Shown: positions 1-8,569 of the stretch, piece after piece
Position numbering within the stretch: the first letter of the stretch is position 1
Layout: the number at the start of each line of letters is the position of its first letter
Source of the DNA: DASYTH01 sp036002505
GTDB lineage: Bacteria; Actinomycetota; Actinomycetes; Mycobacteriales; Pseudonocardiaceae
Direction of reading: 5' to 3'
DNA: 64,000 bases
Assembly: GCF_036002505.1 (NCBI RefSeq)
Contig: NZ_DASYTH010000362.1
Span: forward strand, 7,739 to 71,738
Program-made: the position numbers and the translations under genes
Notes under the pieces: generated by a model
The model's input: the letters and a program-made list of their open reading frames with translations, nothing else
Database searches by the model: none
Told to the model about the DNA's origin: nothing

Positions 1-1
1 C

Positions 2-349
2 GTCGAGGATCCGCCCGGTACATTGAAGGACCCCACCACCGCCGGGGCGAAGATCTGCGGCACCGCGGACATCGGGGGCACCTCCACCAACCTGTGCGTG
101 TACGGGCTCATCACGCTGGCCAACCAGAAGATCAACTTTCAGCCCTGGTGGCCCAAGGTCACCAACGGCCTGACCTCCGGCGGCCTGCCGTCCGCATTGC
201 GGGACCGGGTGCTCGCACCGTTCGGGGCGATTAGCCTCGACCCCGGGGTCCTGCCGTTCAAGGTCACCCCGACCGCGGTCGAGGTGAAGGCGGACAAGCT
301 CATTGTCAGCGGGACGGCGGAGAACGTGCAGTTGGGAGGAACGGCTTGA
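2..349 (+). CDS. LmeA-like (DUF2993) phospholipid-binding protein, C-terminal part
   Basis: This is the last 115 codons of a gene that begins before the window; the frame is open from base 2. The sequence resembles the C-terminal half of DUF2993 proteins such as LmeA, a periplasmic phospholipid-binding protein needed for mannan maturation in mycobacteria. The stop overlaps the TTG start of the thioredoxin-like gene, so the two are probably co-translated. An LmeA gene followed by a thioredoxin-like gene is also the order I recall around Rv0817c/Rv0816c, which supports the call. The family assignment is by recognition of the C-terminal part only, without the N-terminal signal region. Confidence 0.7.
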   Translation, partial: VEDPPGTLKDPTTAGAKICGTADIGGTSTNLCVYGLITLANQKINFQPWWPKVTNGLTSGGLPSALRDRVLAPFGAISLDPGVLPFKVTPTAVEVKADKLIVSGTAENVQLGGTA

Positions 350-759
350 CCGGTGTGCTGGTGCTGCTCGGCACGCTCGTGCTGGCGGGTGTGGCCGGAT
401 TGGTGCTGCGCGCGCGGAACGGGCGGGTCCGCACGACCGACGCCCTGGGGGTGCTGCCGGCGGACCTGCGCGATGTCGTCCACCCGGGGGTTCCGGTCAC
501 CCTGGTCCAGCTGTCCACCGCGTTCTGCGCGCCGTGCCGGCAGGCCAGCACGTTGCTCGCGGACCTCGCTTCGACGACGGCCGGGCTGCACCATGCCGAG
601 GTCGACCTGACCGACCGGCCGGACCTGGCCAGGGCGCTGTCCGTGCTGCGCACACCGACCACGCTCGCGGTGGACGCGGGCGGCCGGGAGCTGCTCCGGG
701 TGGGTGGCGTGCCGAACCGGAAGGCCCTGCTCGACGCGCTCCGTCCGCACCTGCCGTAA
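346..759 (+). CDS. membrane-anchored thioredoxin-family protein
   Basis: A 137-residue protein with one N-terminal membrane segment (about residues 2-20) followed by a thioredoxin fold. The redox motif CAPC is at residues 61-64 and the cis-proline TPT loop lies near residue 104. It probably acts outside the membrane as a thiol reductase. The TTG start overlaps the stop of the upstream LmeA-like gene. It corresponds in order to the ThiX-type protein of mycobacteria, located before cysA and sseC, but here about 9 kb of other genes separates it from cysA. The true substrate cannot be told from sequence. Confidence 0.8.
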   Translation: MTGVLVLLGTLVLAGVAGLVLRARNGRVRTTDALGVLPADLRDVVHPGVPVTLVQLSTAFCAPCRQASTLLADLASTTAGLHHAEVDLTDRPDLARALSVLRTPTTLAVDAGGRELLRVGGVPNRKALLDALRPHLP

Positions 760-1008
760 ACCTCCGGCGGGGATAACAATTCAACTCCGCCCTGCCGATA
801 CCGTGCGATGACCCGATCCGGTCATCGCGGACACGGCCGGCAGCGAGCCCACGACCGGATCCGGCCCGACCGGGCGCCGACCGGCTCCCGGATCGGGATC
901 TCCCACACCAAGGGTGACCGCCCACTGTTGACAGCGTCAGTACGTTCATGATCAACCGCATACGGTTCGGCCGATCGTCCATAGAGGACTTATCGGACTG
1001 GAGCCGTA
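760..1008. other. intergenic region before the SdrD-like gene
   Basis: This 249-bp stretch has no credible gene. It contains several overlapping GATCCGG/CCGGATC inverted words at about 810-900. A TTGACA hexamer at 928-933 could be a -35 element, but no good -10 follows at the right spacing. A GGAG at 1000-1003 precedes the GTG at 1009. Confidence 0.4.
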
Positions 1009-4000
1009 GTGAGAAGAGCAATCGGACTCGCGGTCGCCGGCATGCTGATGGCGTCCGCCACCGCCGTGCTGTCCCCGCCGAACGTCGCGACCGCCGGACC
1101 GGGTGACGGAGCCCTGACCGTGCGGCTGATCCGCGACGTCAACGGCAACGGCTCCTACGAGCCGGCCACCGAGGTTGGCGTGCAAGGGATTCCGGTGACC
1201 GTGACGGACCCGGCCGGGGGTACGGCGACCGGCACGACCGGGTCGGACGGCACCGTCGTGGTCGACCTGGGCGCGGTGAGCGGCGGACAGTACCGGGTCG
1301 AAGCCGCGATCCCGGCGGAGATGTCGTACCTGAAGCCCGCCCCGGCCGGCAACGGCCTGTCCAGCCTCACCGAGTTCGTCACCGTGACGGGTGGCGCCGA
1401 CGCGACCGTGACCATGGGCGTGTGGGATCCCGGCGAGTACTGCCAGGCCAACCCCGGCCTGGTCACCTGCTCGCTGGCCAAGGGCGACAACACGCGCGAC
1501 CGGGGCGTCACGACGTTCAACAGCCAGATCGGCACCACCGCCCCAGGTGGGACCGCCACCCAGCTCACCACGTCCGGGCAGCAGGGCGCGGTGTTCGGCA
1601 TCGGCACGGACCGAGCCCGCAACGTCTACCTGGGCACGTTCGTCAAACGGCATACCGAGTACGGGCCGGCCGGCGCCAAGAACGCGATCTACCGGCTGAA
1701 CCTGGCCAGCCCGGCGACCGTCTCGACCTTCGTCACCCTGCCGGGCACGCTCACCGCGCACGACGCCGGCGGCAGCGCGCCGTACCTCTCCGACGACGCC
1801 GTCTACGGCAAGGTCGGCCGGGAGGGTCTCGGTGACGTGGACGTCTCGGCGGACGGCCGAACGCTCTACGCGATGAACCTCAACGACTCGTCGCTCTACA
1901 GCGTGCCGATCCAGGGCACCGGCGAGGCCGTGACCGCCGGGACTCCCACTGCCTTCCCGGTTCCCCGGCCGGACTCGAACTGCGCCGGGCAGTGGCACCC
2001 GTTCGGCATCGGGGTGCGCGGCTCCCGGGTGCTCGTCGGTGGCGTGTGCGGGGCCGAGAACACGGTCAGCCCCAGCAAGCCCTGGGGTGACCCGAGCCAG
2101 CTGCGGGCACACGTCCTCACCTTCACCGGCTCGGGTTTCACCCCGCTGTTCGACTTCGGGCTGGCCTACCCGCGCGGCTGCGCCTTCCGGACGCCGTCGA
2201 CCTCCTGCAAGCCGGGCACCGCGACGGCCGGCGCCGTGCTCAGCGGCATGTGGGAGGCGTGGAACGAGCGGGTGCCGTCGGCGAACCCCAACGGCTTCTC
2301 GGACTTCGTCAGCGCACCGCAGCCGATCCTGTCCAACATCGAGATCGCCGATCGCGGCGACCTGATCATCGGCATGCGCGACCGGTTCGCCGACATGCAG
2401 GGCAACGAGAGCGAGGCCTACGGCAAGAGCAACCTGGTGCGCGGGATCGCCGCTGGTGACGTGCTGCGCGCGTGCGTGAGCGGCTCGGGTTTCAGCCTGG
2501 AGTCCAACGGCGCCTGTGGCACGGTCACCGGCAACGAGCCCGGTAACAGCCAGGGACCGGGCGGCGGCGAGTTCTACAACGACGAATACACCGACGGGAA
2601 CTTCCACGACCAGACCTCGACCGGCGGCCTGGTGACCCTGCCCGGCCGGCCCGACGTCTGGACGACCCGGATCGACCCCTACGACAACCGGCCGTTCCGG
2701 CAGGGCGTGAGCCGGTTGAGCGGCACCGGCGCGGAATCGGGCCTGATCGAGCTGAAGGAGACCACCGCCGACAGCCAGGGACTCTTCGGCAAGGCCAACG
2801 GCCTCGCCGACCTGGAGGCGATCTGCGACTCCGCACCGGTGCAGCTCGGCAACCGGGTCTGGTTCGACACCGACGCCGACGGCGTCCAGGACGGCGACGA
2901 GCCGCCGCTGCCCGGGGTGCGGGTGACCGCGACGCCGTGCGCGGGTGGCACGGCGCTGCCGGCGAAGACCACCGGCGCCCGCGGCGAGTACTACTTCGGC
3001 ACGGCGGACGGGCTGAAGCCGGACACCTGTTACAACCTGGTGTTCGACTATTCGGGGGTGAGCACCGCGAACCTGCCGGGCGCGCCACCGGTCGCGGCGT
3101 TGCGATGGACCACGAAGGAAGCGGGCGGCAGCCGGACCGTCGACTCCAATGTGGACAGTGCGGGTACGGCCGCGGTCACCCTCGGCCCGGCCGGCTCCGC
3201 CGACCACACCGTCGACGCCGGGGTCACCGCCGGGCCGACCAACAAGCTCGGCGACTTCGTCTGGGTCGACACCAACCGCAACGGGATCCAGGACGCCGGC
3301 GAGGCCGGGGTGCCCGGGGTGACCGCGATCCTGAAGCGCGCCGACGGCACCGAGGTCGCCCGCAAGCCGACCGACGCGGGCGGCAAGTACCTGTTCGACG
3401 GGCTCGCCGACGGCGCGTACCGGGTCTGCTTCGACCTCGCCGCGCTGCCCGCGCCGTACACCGGATTCCTTGCCACCAAACCTGATGCCGGCGACGACGG
3501 CAAGGACTCCGATGTGGACGCGGCGGGCTGCACGCCGCCCACCACGCTCGGCCAGGACCACCGCGAGGATCTGACGCTGGACGCCGGCATCCGGCCGCCC
3601 GACCGGCTGGGCGACCTCGTCTGGGTCGACACCAACCGCAACGGGCTGCAGGACGCGGGTGAGCCGGGCGTGCCGGGCGTGACCGTGACGGTGCGCCGGG
3701 ACGGCACGACCGTCGGCACCACCACGACGGACGCGAACGGGAAGTACGTCTTCGACACGCTGCCGGACGGCGCGTACACGGTGTGCTTCGACCTCGCCGC
3801 GCTGCCCGGCACGTACGCCGAGTACCAGCTGACCAAGGCCGACGAGGGCACCGACGACGCCACGGACTCCGACGCCGACCCGGCCACCGGGTGCACCGAG
3901 CCGGCAACGCTCACCGTGGACCAGCCGGAGAACCTGACCCTCGACGCCGGCCTGGTTCCGCCGGTGAACCGGCTCGGCGACCTCGTCTGGCTCGACACGA

Positions 4001-6288
4001 ACCGCAACGGCCTGCAGGACACCGGCGAGCCCGGCGTGCCGGGCGTGCCGGTCACCGTCACGCTGCCGGACGGCACCCAGGTCGGCGCCGCCACCACCGA
4101 CGCCAACGGCAAGTACCTCGTGGAGGGCCTGACCGATGGCAGCTACCAGGTGTGCTTCGGCCTCTCGAGGATGCCCGAGCCATACACCGACTACCGGCCG
4201 ACCCAGGCCGACGCCGGGGACGATGCCAAGGACTCCGACGCGGACCCGACGACCGGCTGCGCCCCGCCGGTGCCGCTCGGGCCGGGCAACCGGGAGAACC
4301 TGACCCTGGACGCCGGCATCGTCTCCCCGCTCAACAAGCTGGGTGACCTGGTCTGGGTCGACACCAACCGCAACGGCCTGCAGGACACCGGCGAGCCCGG
4401 GGTGCCCGGGGTCACGGTGACCGTCAAGGATGACAAGGGAAACCAGGTCGGCACCGCGACCACCGGAGGAGACGGCAAGTACCTCGTCGACAACCTGCCG
4501 GACGGCACGTTCACGGTCTGCTTCGGCACCTCGGCGCTGCCCGCGGACTACGCGGACTACCAGGTGACCAAGCCCAACGCCGGTGACGACGGCACCGACT
4601 CGAACGCCGACCCCGCCACCGGATGCGCCGAGCCGGTGCCCCTCGGGCCGGGCAAGCGGGAGAACCTGACCGTGGACGCCGGCATCGTGGCCCCGGCCAA
4701 CCGCCTCGGCGACTACGTCTGGGTCGACACCAACAGGAACGGCCTTCAGGACACCGGCGAGCCCGGCGTCCAGGGCGTCACCGTGATCCTCAGGTCGGGC
4801 GACACCGAAACCGCCCGCACGACCACCGACGCCGGCGGCAAGTACCTGTTCGACAACCTGCCGGACGGCACCTACCGGGTCTGCTTCGACCTGGGCGCGC
4901 TGCCGGACGAGGTGGCCGACTACACGCCCACCCGGGCCGACGCCGGCGCGGACGGCAGCGACTCCGACGCCGACCCGACCACCGGCTGCACTCCGACGAC
5001 CACCCTCGGGGTCGGCAAGCGCGAGGACCTCACGCTCGACGCCGGGCTCGTCGCACCGCCGAACAAGCTGGGTGACCTCGTCTGGGTCGACACCAACCGC
5101 AACGGGCTGCAGGACACCGGCGAACCCGGCGTCCAGGGCGTCACCGTGATCCTCAGGTCGGGCGACACCGAAACCGCCCGCACGACCACCGATCCCGGCG
5201 GCAAGTACCTGTTCGACAACCTGCCGGACGACACCTACCGGGTCTGCTTCGACCTCACGACCGTGCCCGCGGACTACGCCGGGTACCTGCCGACCCGGTC
5301 CAATGCCGGGGAGGACGCAGCGGACTCGGATGCCGACCCGGCGACCGGGTGCACCGAGCCGGTGGGCCTCGGGGTGGGCAAGCGGGAGAACCTGACGCTG
5401 GACGCCGGCATCCGGCCGCCGAACAGCCTCGGAGACCGGGTGTGGGTGGACGTGAACCGCACCGGCGGGCAGGACCCGGGCGAGCCGGGCGCCGGCGGGG
5501 TCACCGTGACCCTGAGGTCGCCGGACGGCAAGGAGATCGCGAAGACCACGACCGACACCGACGGCAGGTACGGGTTCGGCTCGCTGCCCGACGGGCAGTA
5601 CGTGGTCTGCTTCGACCGGGGCTCGCTCCCGGGCCAGTACGCCGACTTCCAGCTGACCCGGCCGAACGCCGGGGACGACGCGGCGGACTCCGACGCCGAC
5701 CCGGCGACCTGGTGCACACCGCCGACCACGCTGAACGCCGACCACCCGGAGGACCCGACGCTGGACGCCGGGATCGTCGAGCCGCGCAACCGGATCGGCG
5801 ACTACGCGTGGGTGGACCGCAACGGCAACGGCCTCCAGGACACCGGCGAGCCGGCGGCATCCGGCGTGCCGGTGGTGCTGCTGGACAAGGACGGCAAGGA
5901 GGTCGGGCAGACCACCACCGACCCGTCCGGGAAGTACCTGTTCGACAACCTCGCGGACGGCACTTATCAGGTGTGCTTCCGCGGGCAGTTGCCGGCCGCG
6001 CTCAACGGCTACGTGCTGACCAGGCCGAAGGCGGGCGACGACACGCTCGACTCGGACGCCGACCAGAAGACCGGCTGCACCCGGGCGGTCACGGTCGGGC
6101 CGAAGCAGCGGGAGATCCTCACGCTGGACGCCGGCCTGGTCGCCCCGCCGGCCGCCGCGGCGGCGGCCACGCCGGGCGGCTTGTCGGTGACCGGCGCCGA
6201 CCTCGGCTGGCTGATCCTGGTGTCGCTGATCGCGCTGGCCATCGGCACGGTGCTCGCGCTGGCCGCACGGCGCCGCCGGACCGGCTAG
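1009..6288 (+). CDS. giant secreted SdrD B-like repeat surface protein
   Basis: A 1,759-residue exported protein. Residues 1-29 form a signal peptide. Residues 30-600 form an N-terminal region with beta-propeller-like strands (the DVSADGRTLYAMN type). Nine SdrD/Cna-B-like modules then start near residues 612, 745, 865, 987, 1109, 1231, 1352, 1472 and 1594. Each of the last eight has a DTNRNGLQD-type acidic loop that in SdrD modules binds calcium. The C-terminus is LSVTG, a hydrophobic helix and RRRR, the layout of a sortase substrate, although LSVTG is not a canonical motif. The protein is therefore probably displayed at the cell wall. Its ligand is unknown. GGAG precedes the GTG start. Modules 6 and 7 are almost identical in DNA. 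Confidence 0.85.
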   Translation: MRRAIGLAVAGMLMASATAVLSPPNVATAGPGDGALTVRLIRDVNGNGSYEPATEVGVQGIPVTVTDPAGGTATGTTGSDGTVVVDLGAVSGGQYRVEAAIPAEMSYLKPAPAGNGLSSLTEFVTVTGGADATVTMGVWDPGEYCQANPGLVTCSLAKGDNTRDRGVTTFNSQIGTTAPGGTATQLTTSGQQGAVFGIGTDRARNVYLGTFVKRHTEYGPAGAKNAIYRLNLASPATVSTFVTLPGTLTAHDAGGSAPYLSDDAVYGKVGREGLGDVDVSADGRTLYAMNLNDSSLYSVPIQGTGEAVTAGTPTAFPVPRPDSNCAGQWHPFGIGVRGSRVLVGGVCGAENTVSPSKPWGDPSQLRAHVLTFTGSGFTPLFDFGLAYPRGCAFRTPSTSCKPGTATAGAVLSGMWEAWNERVPSANPNGFSDFVSAPQPILSNIEIADRGDLIIGMRDRFADMQGNESEAYGKSNLVRGIAAGDVLRACVSGSGFSLESNGACGTVTGNEPGNSQGPGGGEFYNDEYTDGNFHDQTSTGGLVTLPGRPDVWTTRIDPYDNRPFRQGVSRLSGTGAESGLIELKETTADSQGLFGKANGLADLEAICDSAPVQLGNRVWFDTDADGVQDGDEPPLPGVRVTATPCAGGTALPAKTTGARGEYYFGTADGLKPDTCYNLVFDYSGVSTANLPGAPPVAALRWTTKEAGGSRTVDSNVDSAGTAAVTLGPAGSADHTVDAGVTAGPTNKLGDFVWVDTNRNGIQDAGEAGVPGVTAILKRADGTEVARKPTDAGGKYLFDGLADGAYRVCFDLAALPAPYTGFLATKPDAGDDGKDSDVDAAGCTPPTTLGQDHREDLTLDAGIRPPDRLGDLVWVDTNRNGLQDAGEPGVPGVTVTVRRDGTTVGTTTTDANGKYVFDTLPDGAYTVCFDLAALPGTYAEYQLTKADEGTDDATDSDADPATGCTEPATLTVDQPENLTLDAGLVPPVNRLGDLVWLDTNRNGLQDTGEPGVPGVPVTVTLPDGTQVGAATTDANGKYLVEGLTDGSYQVCFGLSRMPEPYTDYRPTQADAGDDAKDSDADPTTGCAPPVPLGPGNRENLTLDAGIVSPLNKLGDLVWVDTNRNGLQDTGEPGVPGVTVTVKDDKGNQVGTATTGGDGKYLVDNLPDGTFTVCFGTSALPADYADYQVTKPNAGDDGTDSNADPATGCAEPVPLGPGKRENLTVDAGIVAPANRLGDYVWVDTNRNGLQDTGEPGVQGVTVILRSGDTETARTTTDAGGKYLFDNLPDGTYRVCFDLGALPDEVADYTPTRADAGADGSDSDADPTTGCTPTTTLGVGKREDLTLDAGLVAPPNKLGDLVWVDTNRNGLQDTGEPGVQGVTVILRSGDTETARTTTDPGGKYLFDNLPDDTYRVCFDLTTVPADYAGYLPTRSNAGEDAADSDADPATGCTEPVGLGVGKRENLTLDAGIRPPNSLGDRVWVDVNRTGGQDPGEPGAGGVTVTLRSPDGKEIAKTTTDTDGRYGFGSLPDGQYVVCFDRGSLPGQYADFQLTRPNAGDDAADSDADPATWCTPPTTLNADHPEDPTLDAGIVEPRNRIGDYAWVDRNGNGLQDTGEPAASGVPVVLLDKDGKEVGQTTTDPSGKYLFDNLADGTYQVCFRGQLPAALNGYVLTRPKAGDDTLDSDADQKTGCTRAVTVGPKQREILTLDAGLVAPPAAAAAATPGGLSVTGADLGWLILVSLIALAIGTVLALAARRRRTG

Positions 6289-6310
6289 ACGATCAGGGTC
6301 GAGGCACACC

Positions 6311-6351
6311 GGCAGGGGCGCCGCCGCGCGACACGCGGCGGTGCCCCTGCC
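6311..6351. terminator. strong bidirectional hairpin between convergent genes
   Basis: An 18-bp stem (6311-6328 with 6334-6351, one G-U pair) around the five-base loop CGACA. It lies between the convergent stops at 6288 and 6412. There is no U-run on the plus side, so termination would rest on the hairpin alone, as is common in actinobacteria. Confidence 0.7.
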
Positions 6352-6411
6352 GTCTGCCCCGCCCCACGCGCACCCTGGCCCGGACCGTGCCCCGGTCTGC
6401 GTCCGCGGAGC

Positions 6412-7098
6412 TCAGGTGAAGGCGGGATGGGGCGGGATGGGTGGGGCGCCCGGGGTGAAGTCGATGGTGGCTTCGGCACCGGTGTCGCCGAGCCGGGCGT
6501 CCAGGCGGCGGAGCTTGCCGTCGCGGTCGACCCAGTAGGTGAGGCGGGCGGCCTTCCCGGGTTGGGTCGGGCCCTCGAACAGGTCGACGGGGGTGCCGCC
6601 GACGGCGTCCGAGCGCAGCCAGCGAGCGGTGCTCTGGTGCAGGAGCTGGGCGTTGTCCGGCCGGTCGTTGGCCACGTTGAGCAGCAGCAACAGGGTCACG
6701 TCGAGCTCGGAGCCGCCGGTGCGCAGGGGGCGTAGCTGCCAGGCGTCGGGCGGCAGCGGGTCGGCGGCACGCTGGCCGAGACCCTGCCGGAAGGCGACCC
6801 GCGTGGGGCCCCACTGCAGCAGGCCGGCCGATGCGGGATCGCTTCGGCCCTCGGTGGACAGTGCCACGTGCCCGAGGTGGCGGACGAAGTCCACCCGGCC
6901 GTCCAGCACGAGCACCCCGGCACCGGTGGCGATCCGCGCCGTCACGAACGCGACCCCGGTCTCGTAGTTGGTGTAGCGGACCAGCGCCAGCCGCTCGGCC
7001 TCGGCCATGGTCAGCGGGTGTGGTTCGGGGACGTCCGTACCGCAGCCGGTGAGCAGCGCGGCGGCGACGGTGGCCGCCATGCCGAGCCGGGCGCTCAC
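6412..7098 (-). CDS. lipoprotein of unknown function
   Basis: A 228-residue protein starting at the GTG preceded by GAGGGG. A short signal peptide ends in the lipobox LLTGC, so the mature protein should be a membrane-anchored lipoprotein. I do not recognise the remaining domain. It has a beta-rich pattern with WVDRDGKLRRLDARLGD near the end, reminiscent of LppX/LprG-type folds, but this is only a resemblance. It sits directly downstream of the beta-helix lipoprotein gene and is joined to it by a 26-codon bridging frame, so both are probably on one transcript. An open frame extends further 5', but it lacks a signal peptide and is not used here. Confidence 0.65.
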   Translation of the reverse strand: MSARLGMAATVAAALLTGCGTDVPEPHPLTMAEAERLALVRYTNYETGVAFVTARIATGAGVLVLDGRVDFVRHLGHVALSTEGRSDPASAGLLQWGPTRVAFRQGLGQRAADPLPPDAWQLRPLRTGGSELDVTLLLLLNVANDRPDNAQLLHQSTARWLRSDAVGGTPVDLFEGPTQPGKAARLTYWVDRDGKLRRLDARLGDTGAEATIDFTPGAPPIPPHPAFT

Positions 7099-7175
7099 GA
7101 CGACCCCTCGCAGGCTCGGTCTCGCCGCTGGTGGTCGCCCTGTGTCTGATGGTTCGCTCCGCAAGCTCCGCTCAC
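7095..7175 (-). other. bridging mini-ORF, 26 codons, between two lipoprotein genes
   Basis: The frame starts at a GTG overlapping the upstream stop (GTGA) and ends in a TGA overlapping the GTG start of the next gene (GTGA). It begins VSGACGANH and ends DRACEGSS, words that recur in the pca operon spacers. It probably serves to hand ribosomes on rather than to make a functional peptide. Confidence 0.4.
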
Positions 7176-8458
7176 CAGGTGATCCCGGAACGCTCGATGA
7201 GCAGCGTCTCGGCGGGCAGCGGGACCGCGTCCGCGTCGACCCGTCCGGGCAGGCCGCGGGCGGCGACGGGCGGGCCGTCCGGCCGGTTCGGCTGGGCGGG
7301 GCCCGCGGGCACGGCACGGAACGCCATGCCGGGCGGCGCGACCACCCGGGGGGCCGCGACACCAGCGGCGGGCGCCGAGCCGGCCGGGCAGGGCATCAGC
7401 TCGACGAGGGTGGCGGGCAGGGTGGTGCGCAGCTCGTTGCCGGACAGGCAGTTGCCGGCGCCGGGGGCGCGCGCCGACGCGGCGTAGACCAGGTCGATCC
7501 CGTTGTCCCGCAGCATGTTGGCCAGCAGGCGGTTGCCGGACGGCGGGAGATCCTCGCTCGAGGCCAGGGTGATGCCGGCGCCGGGGTTGCCGATGATCAG
7601 GTTGCGGGCGACCAGGTTCCGGCGGCCGCCGGCGATGCCGATGCCGAGCCCGAAAGCACCGTCGGCCTGCGCGGGGGTGGCCGGCTCGGCGTTGTGCGCG
7701 ATCAGGTTTCCGGCGATCGTGGCGTCCTCCTGGGGAACGAGCGCCTCCTGGTAGTCCGAGCCGGAGGTGAGGCCGACCCGGTTGCCGGAGAACCGGTTGC
7801 CCAGCACGAACAGGGCGCCGGAGGCGTTCGCGCCCTCGAAGCCGACGGCGTTGCGCTCGGCCACGTTGCCGGTTACCAGCACGTCGCACGGCTTGCACTG
7901 GCCGACGTAGATCCCGGAGTCCGCGCTGCCGGAGGCGTAGCTGTGCTCGATCACGCCGTGCCGGGCGTCGAAGGCGTAGATCCCGTACAGGGCGTTGTTG
8001 CTCGCGGTCACGTAGGACACGCGGAAACCCTGCAGTGGCGGGAAAGCGGCCGGGTCGAGCCGGGTGTAGCCGCTGCTGCCGTGGGCCAGGCCGCCCGCGC
8101 CGTCGGACATCCCGGTGGCCAGCACGCCGTTGAGGGTGTGGTTGCGCACGGTCAGGTTCTCCACCGCCACCCCGGGGGCGGTCACCACGACGCCGTTGGC
8201 CCGGCGCACCTCGCCGTCGATGATCACCCGGTTGCGGTCGGCGCCCCGCAGCACGACATCGCGGGTGCCGATGCGCACCGACTCCCGGTAGGTGCCGGGC
8301 GCGACGAGCACGAGATCCCCGGGCCGGGCGGCGGACACGGCCTGCTGGATCGACCCGGCGTCCCCGGGCACCTGGATGACGGTGGCATGCGGCGGTTCCG
8401 CGCCCGCTCCGCAACCGGTGGCCAGCAGGCAGAGGGCACATATCCAGGCGGCTCGCAC
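7172..8458 (-). CDS. right-handed parallel beta-helix lipoprotein
   Basis: A 428-residue lipoprotein with lipobox LLATGC. The region after about residue 30 (SIQQAVSAARPGDLVLVAPGTYRE-type) is typical of NosD/pectate-lyase-like beta-helix proteins, with successive turns of the N-x-V/I-x-x-N kind to about residue 330. The C-terminal 60 residues are proline- and alanine-rich. Such proteins bind or cleave polysaccharides or act in metal-site assembly; nothing here selects between these. The gene is divergent from the DyP peroxidase, and the 111 bp between their starts must hold both promoters. Its stop codon is the first codon of a GAGCGGAGCTTGCGGAGCGAA repeat. Confidence 0.75.
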   Translation of the reverse strand: MRAAWICALCLLATGCGAGAEPPHATVIQVPGDAGSIQQAVSAARPGDLVLVAPGTYRESVRIGTRDVVLRGADRNRVIIDGEVRRANGVVVTAPGVAVENLTVRNHTLNGVLATGMSDGAGGLAHGSSGYTRLDPAAFPPLQGFRVSYVTASNNALYGIYAFDARHGVIEHSYASGSADSGIYVGQCKPCDVLVTGNVAERNAVGFEGANASGALFVLGNRFSGNRVGLTSGSDYQEALVPQEDATIAGNLIAHNAEPATPAQADGAFGLGIGIAGGRRNLVARNLIIGNPGAGITLASSEDLPPSGNRLLANMLRDNGIDLVYAASARAPGAGNCLSGNELRTTLPATLVELMPCPAGSAPAAGVAAPRVVAPPGMAFRAVPAGPAQPNRPDGPPVAARGLPGRVDADAVPLPAETLLIERSGITW

Positions 8459-8569
8459 AACGGCGGGAGCGTAGCCGGACGCGCGCGAACCGGGCCGGCG
8501 CGACGCGAGCCGTCACTCGAAGGTGTTACAGAGCAGGGAAATTCGGCTTCGACGGAGCAGAATGCCCGG

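Noticed and set aside
952..6309. 1,785-codon open frame on the minus strand opposite the SdrD-like gene
   Set aside because: It mirrors the codon periodicity of the high-GC plus-strand gene, is rich in Arg/Gly/Val-type shadow residues and has no domains or signal peptide.
7007..8569. Long plus-strand extension upstream of the DyP gene
   Set aside because: It runs antisense through two lipoprotein genes with clear lipoboxes; the Tat signal marks the true DyP start at 8570.
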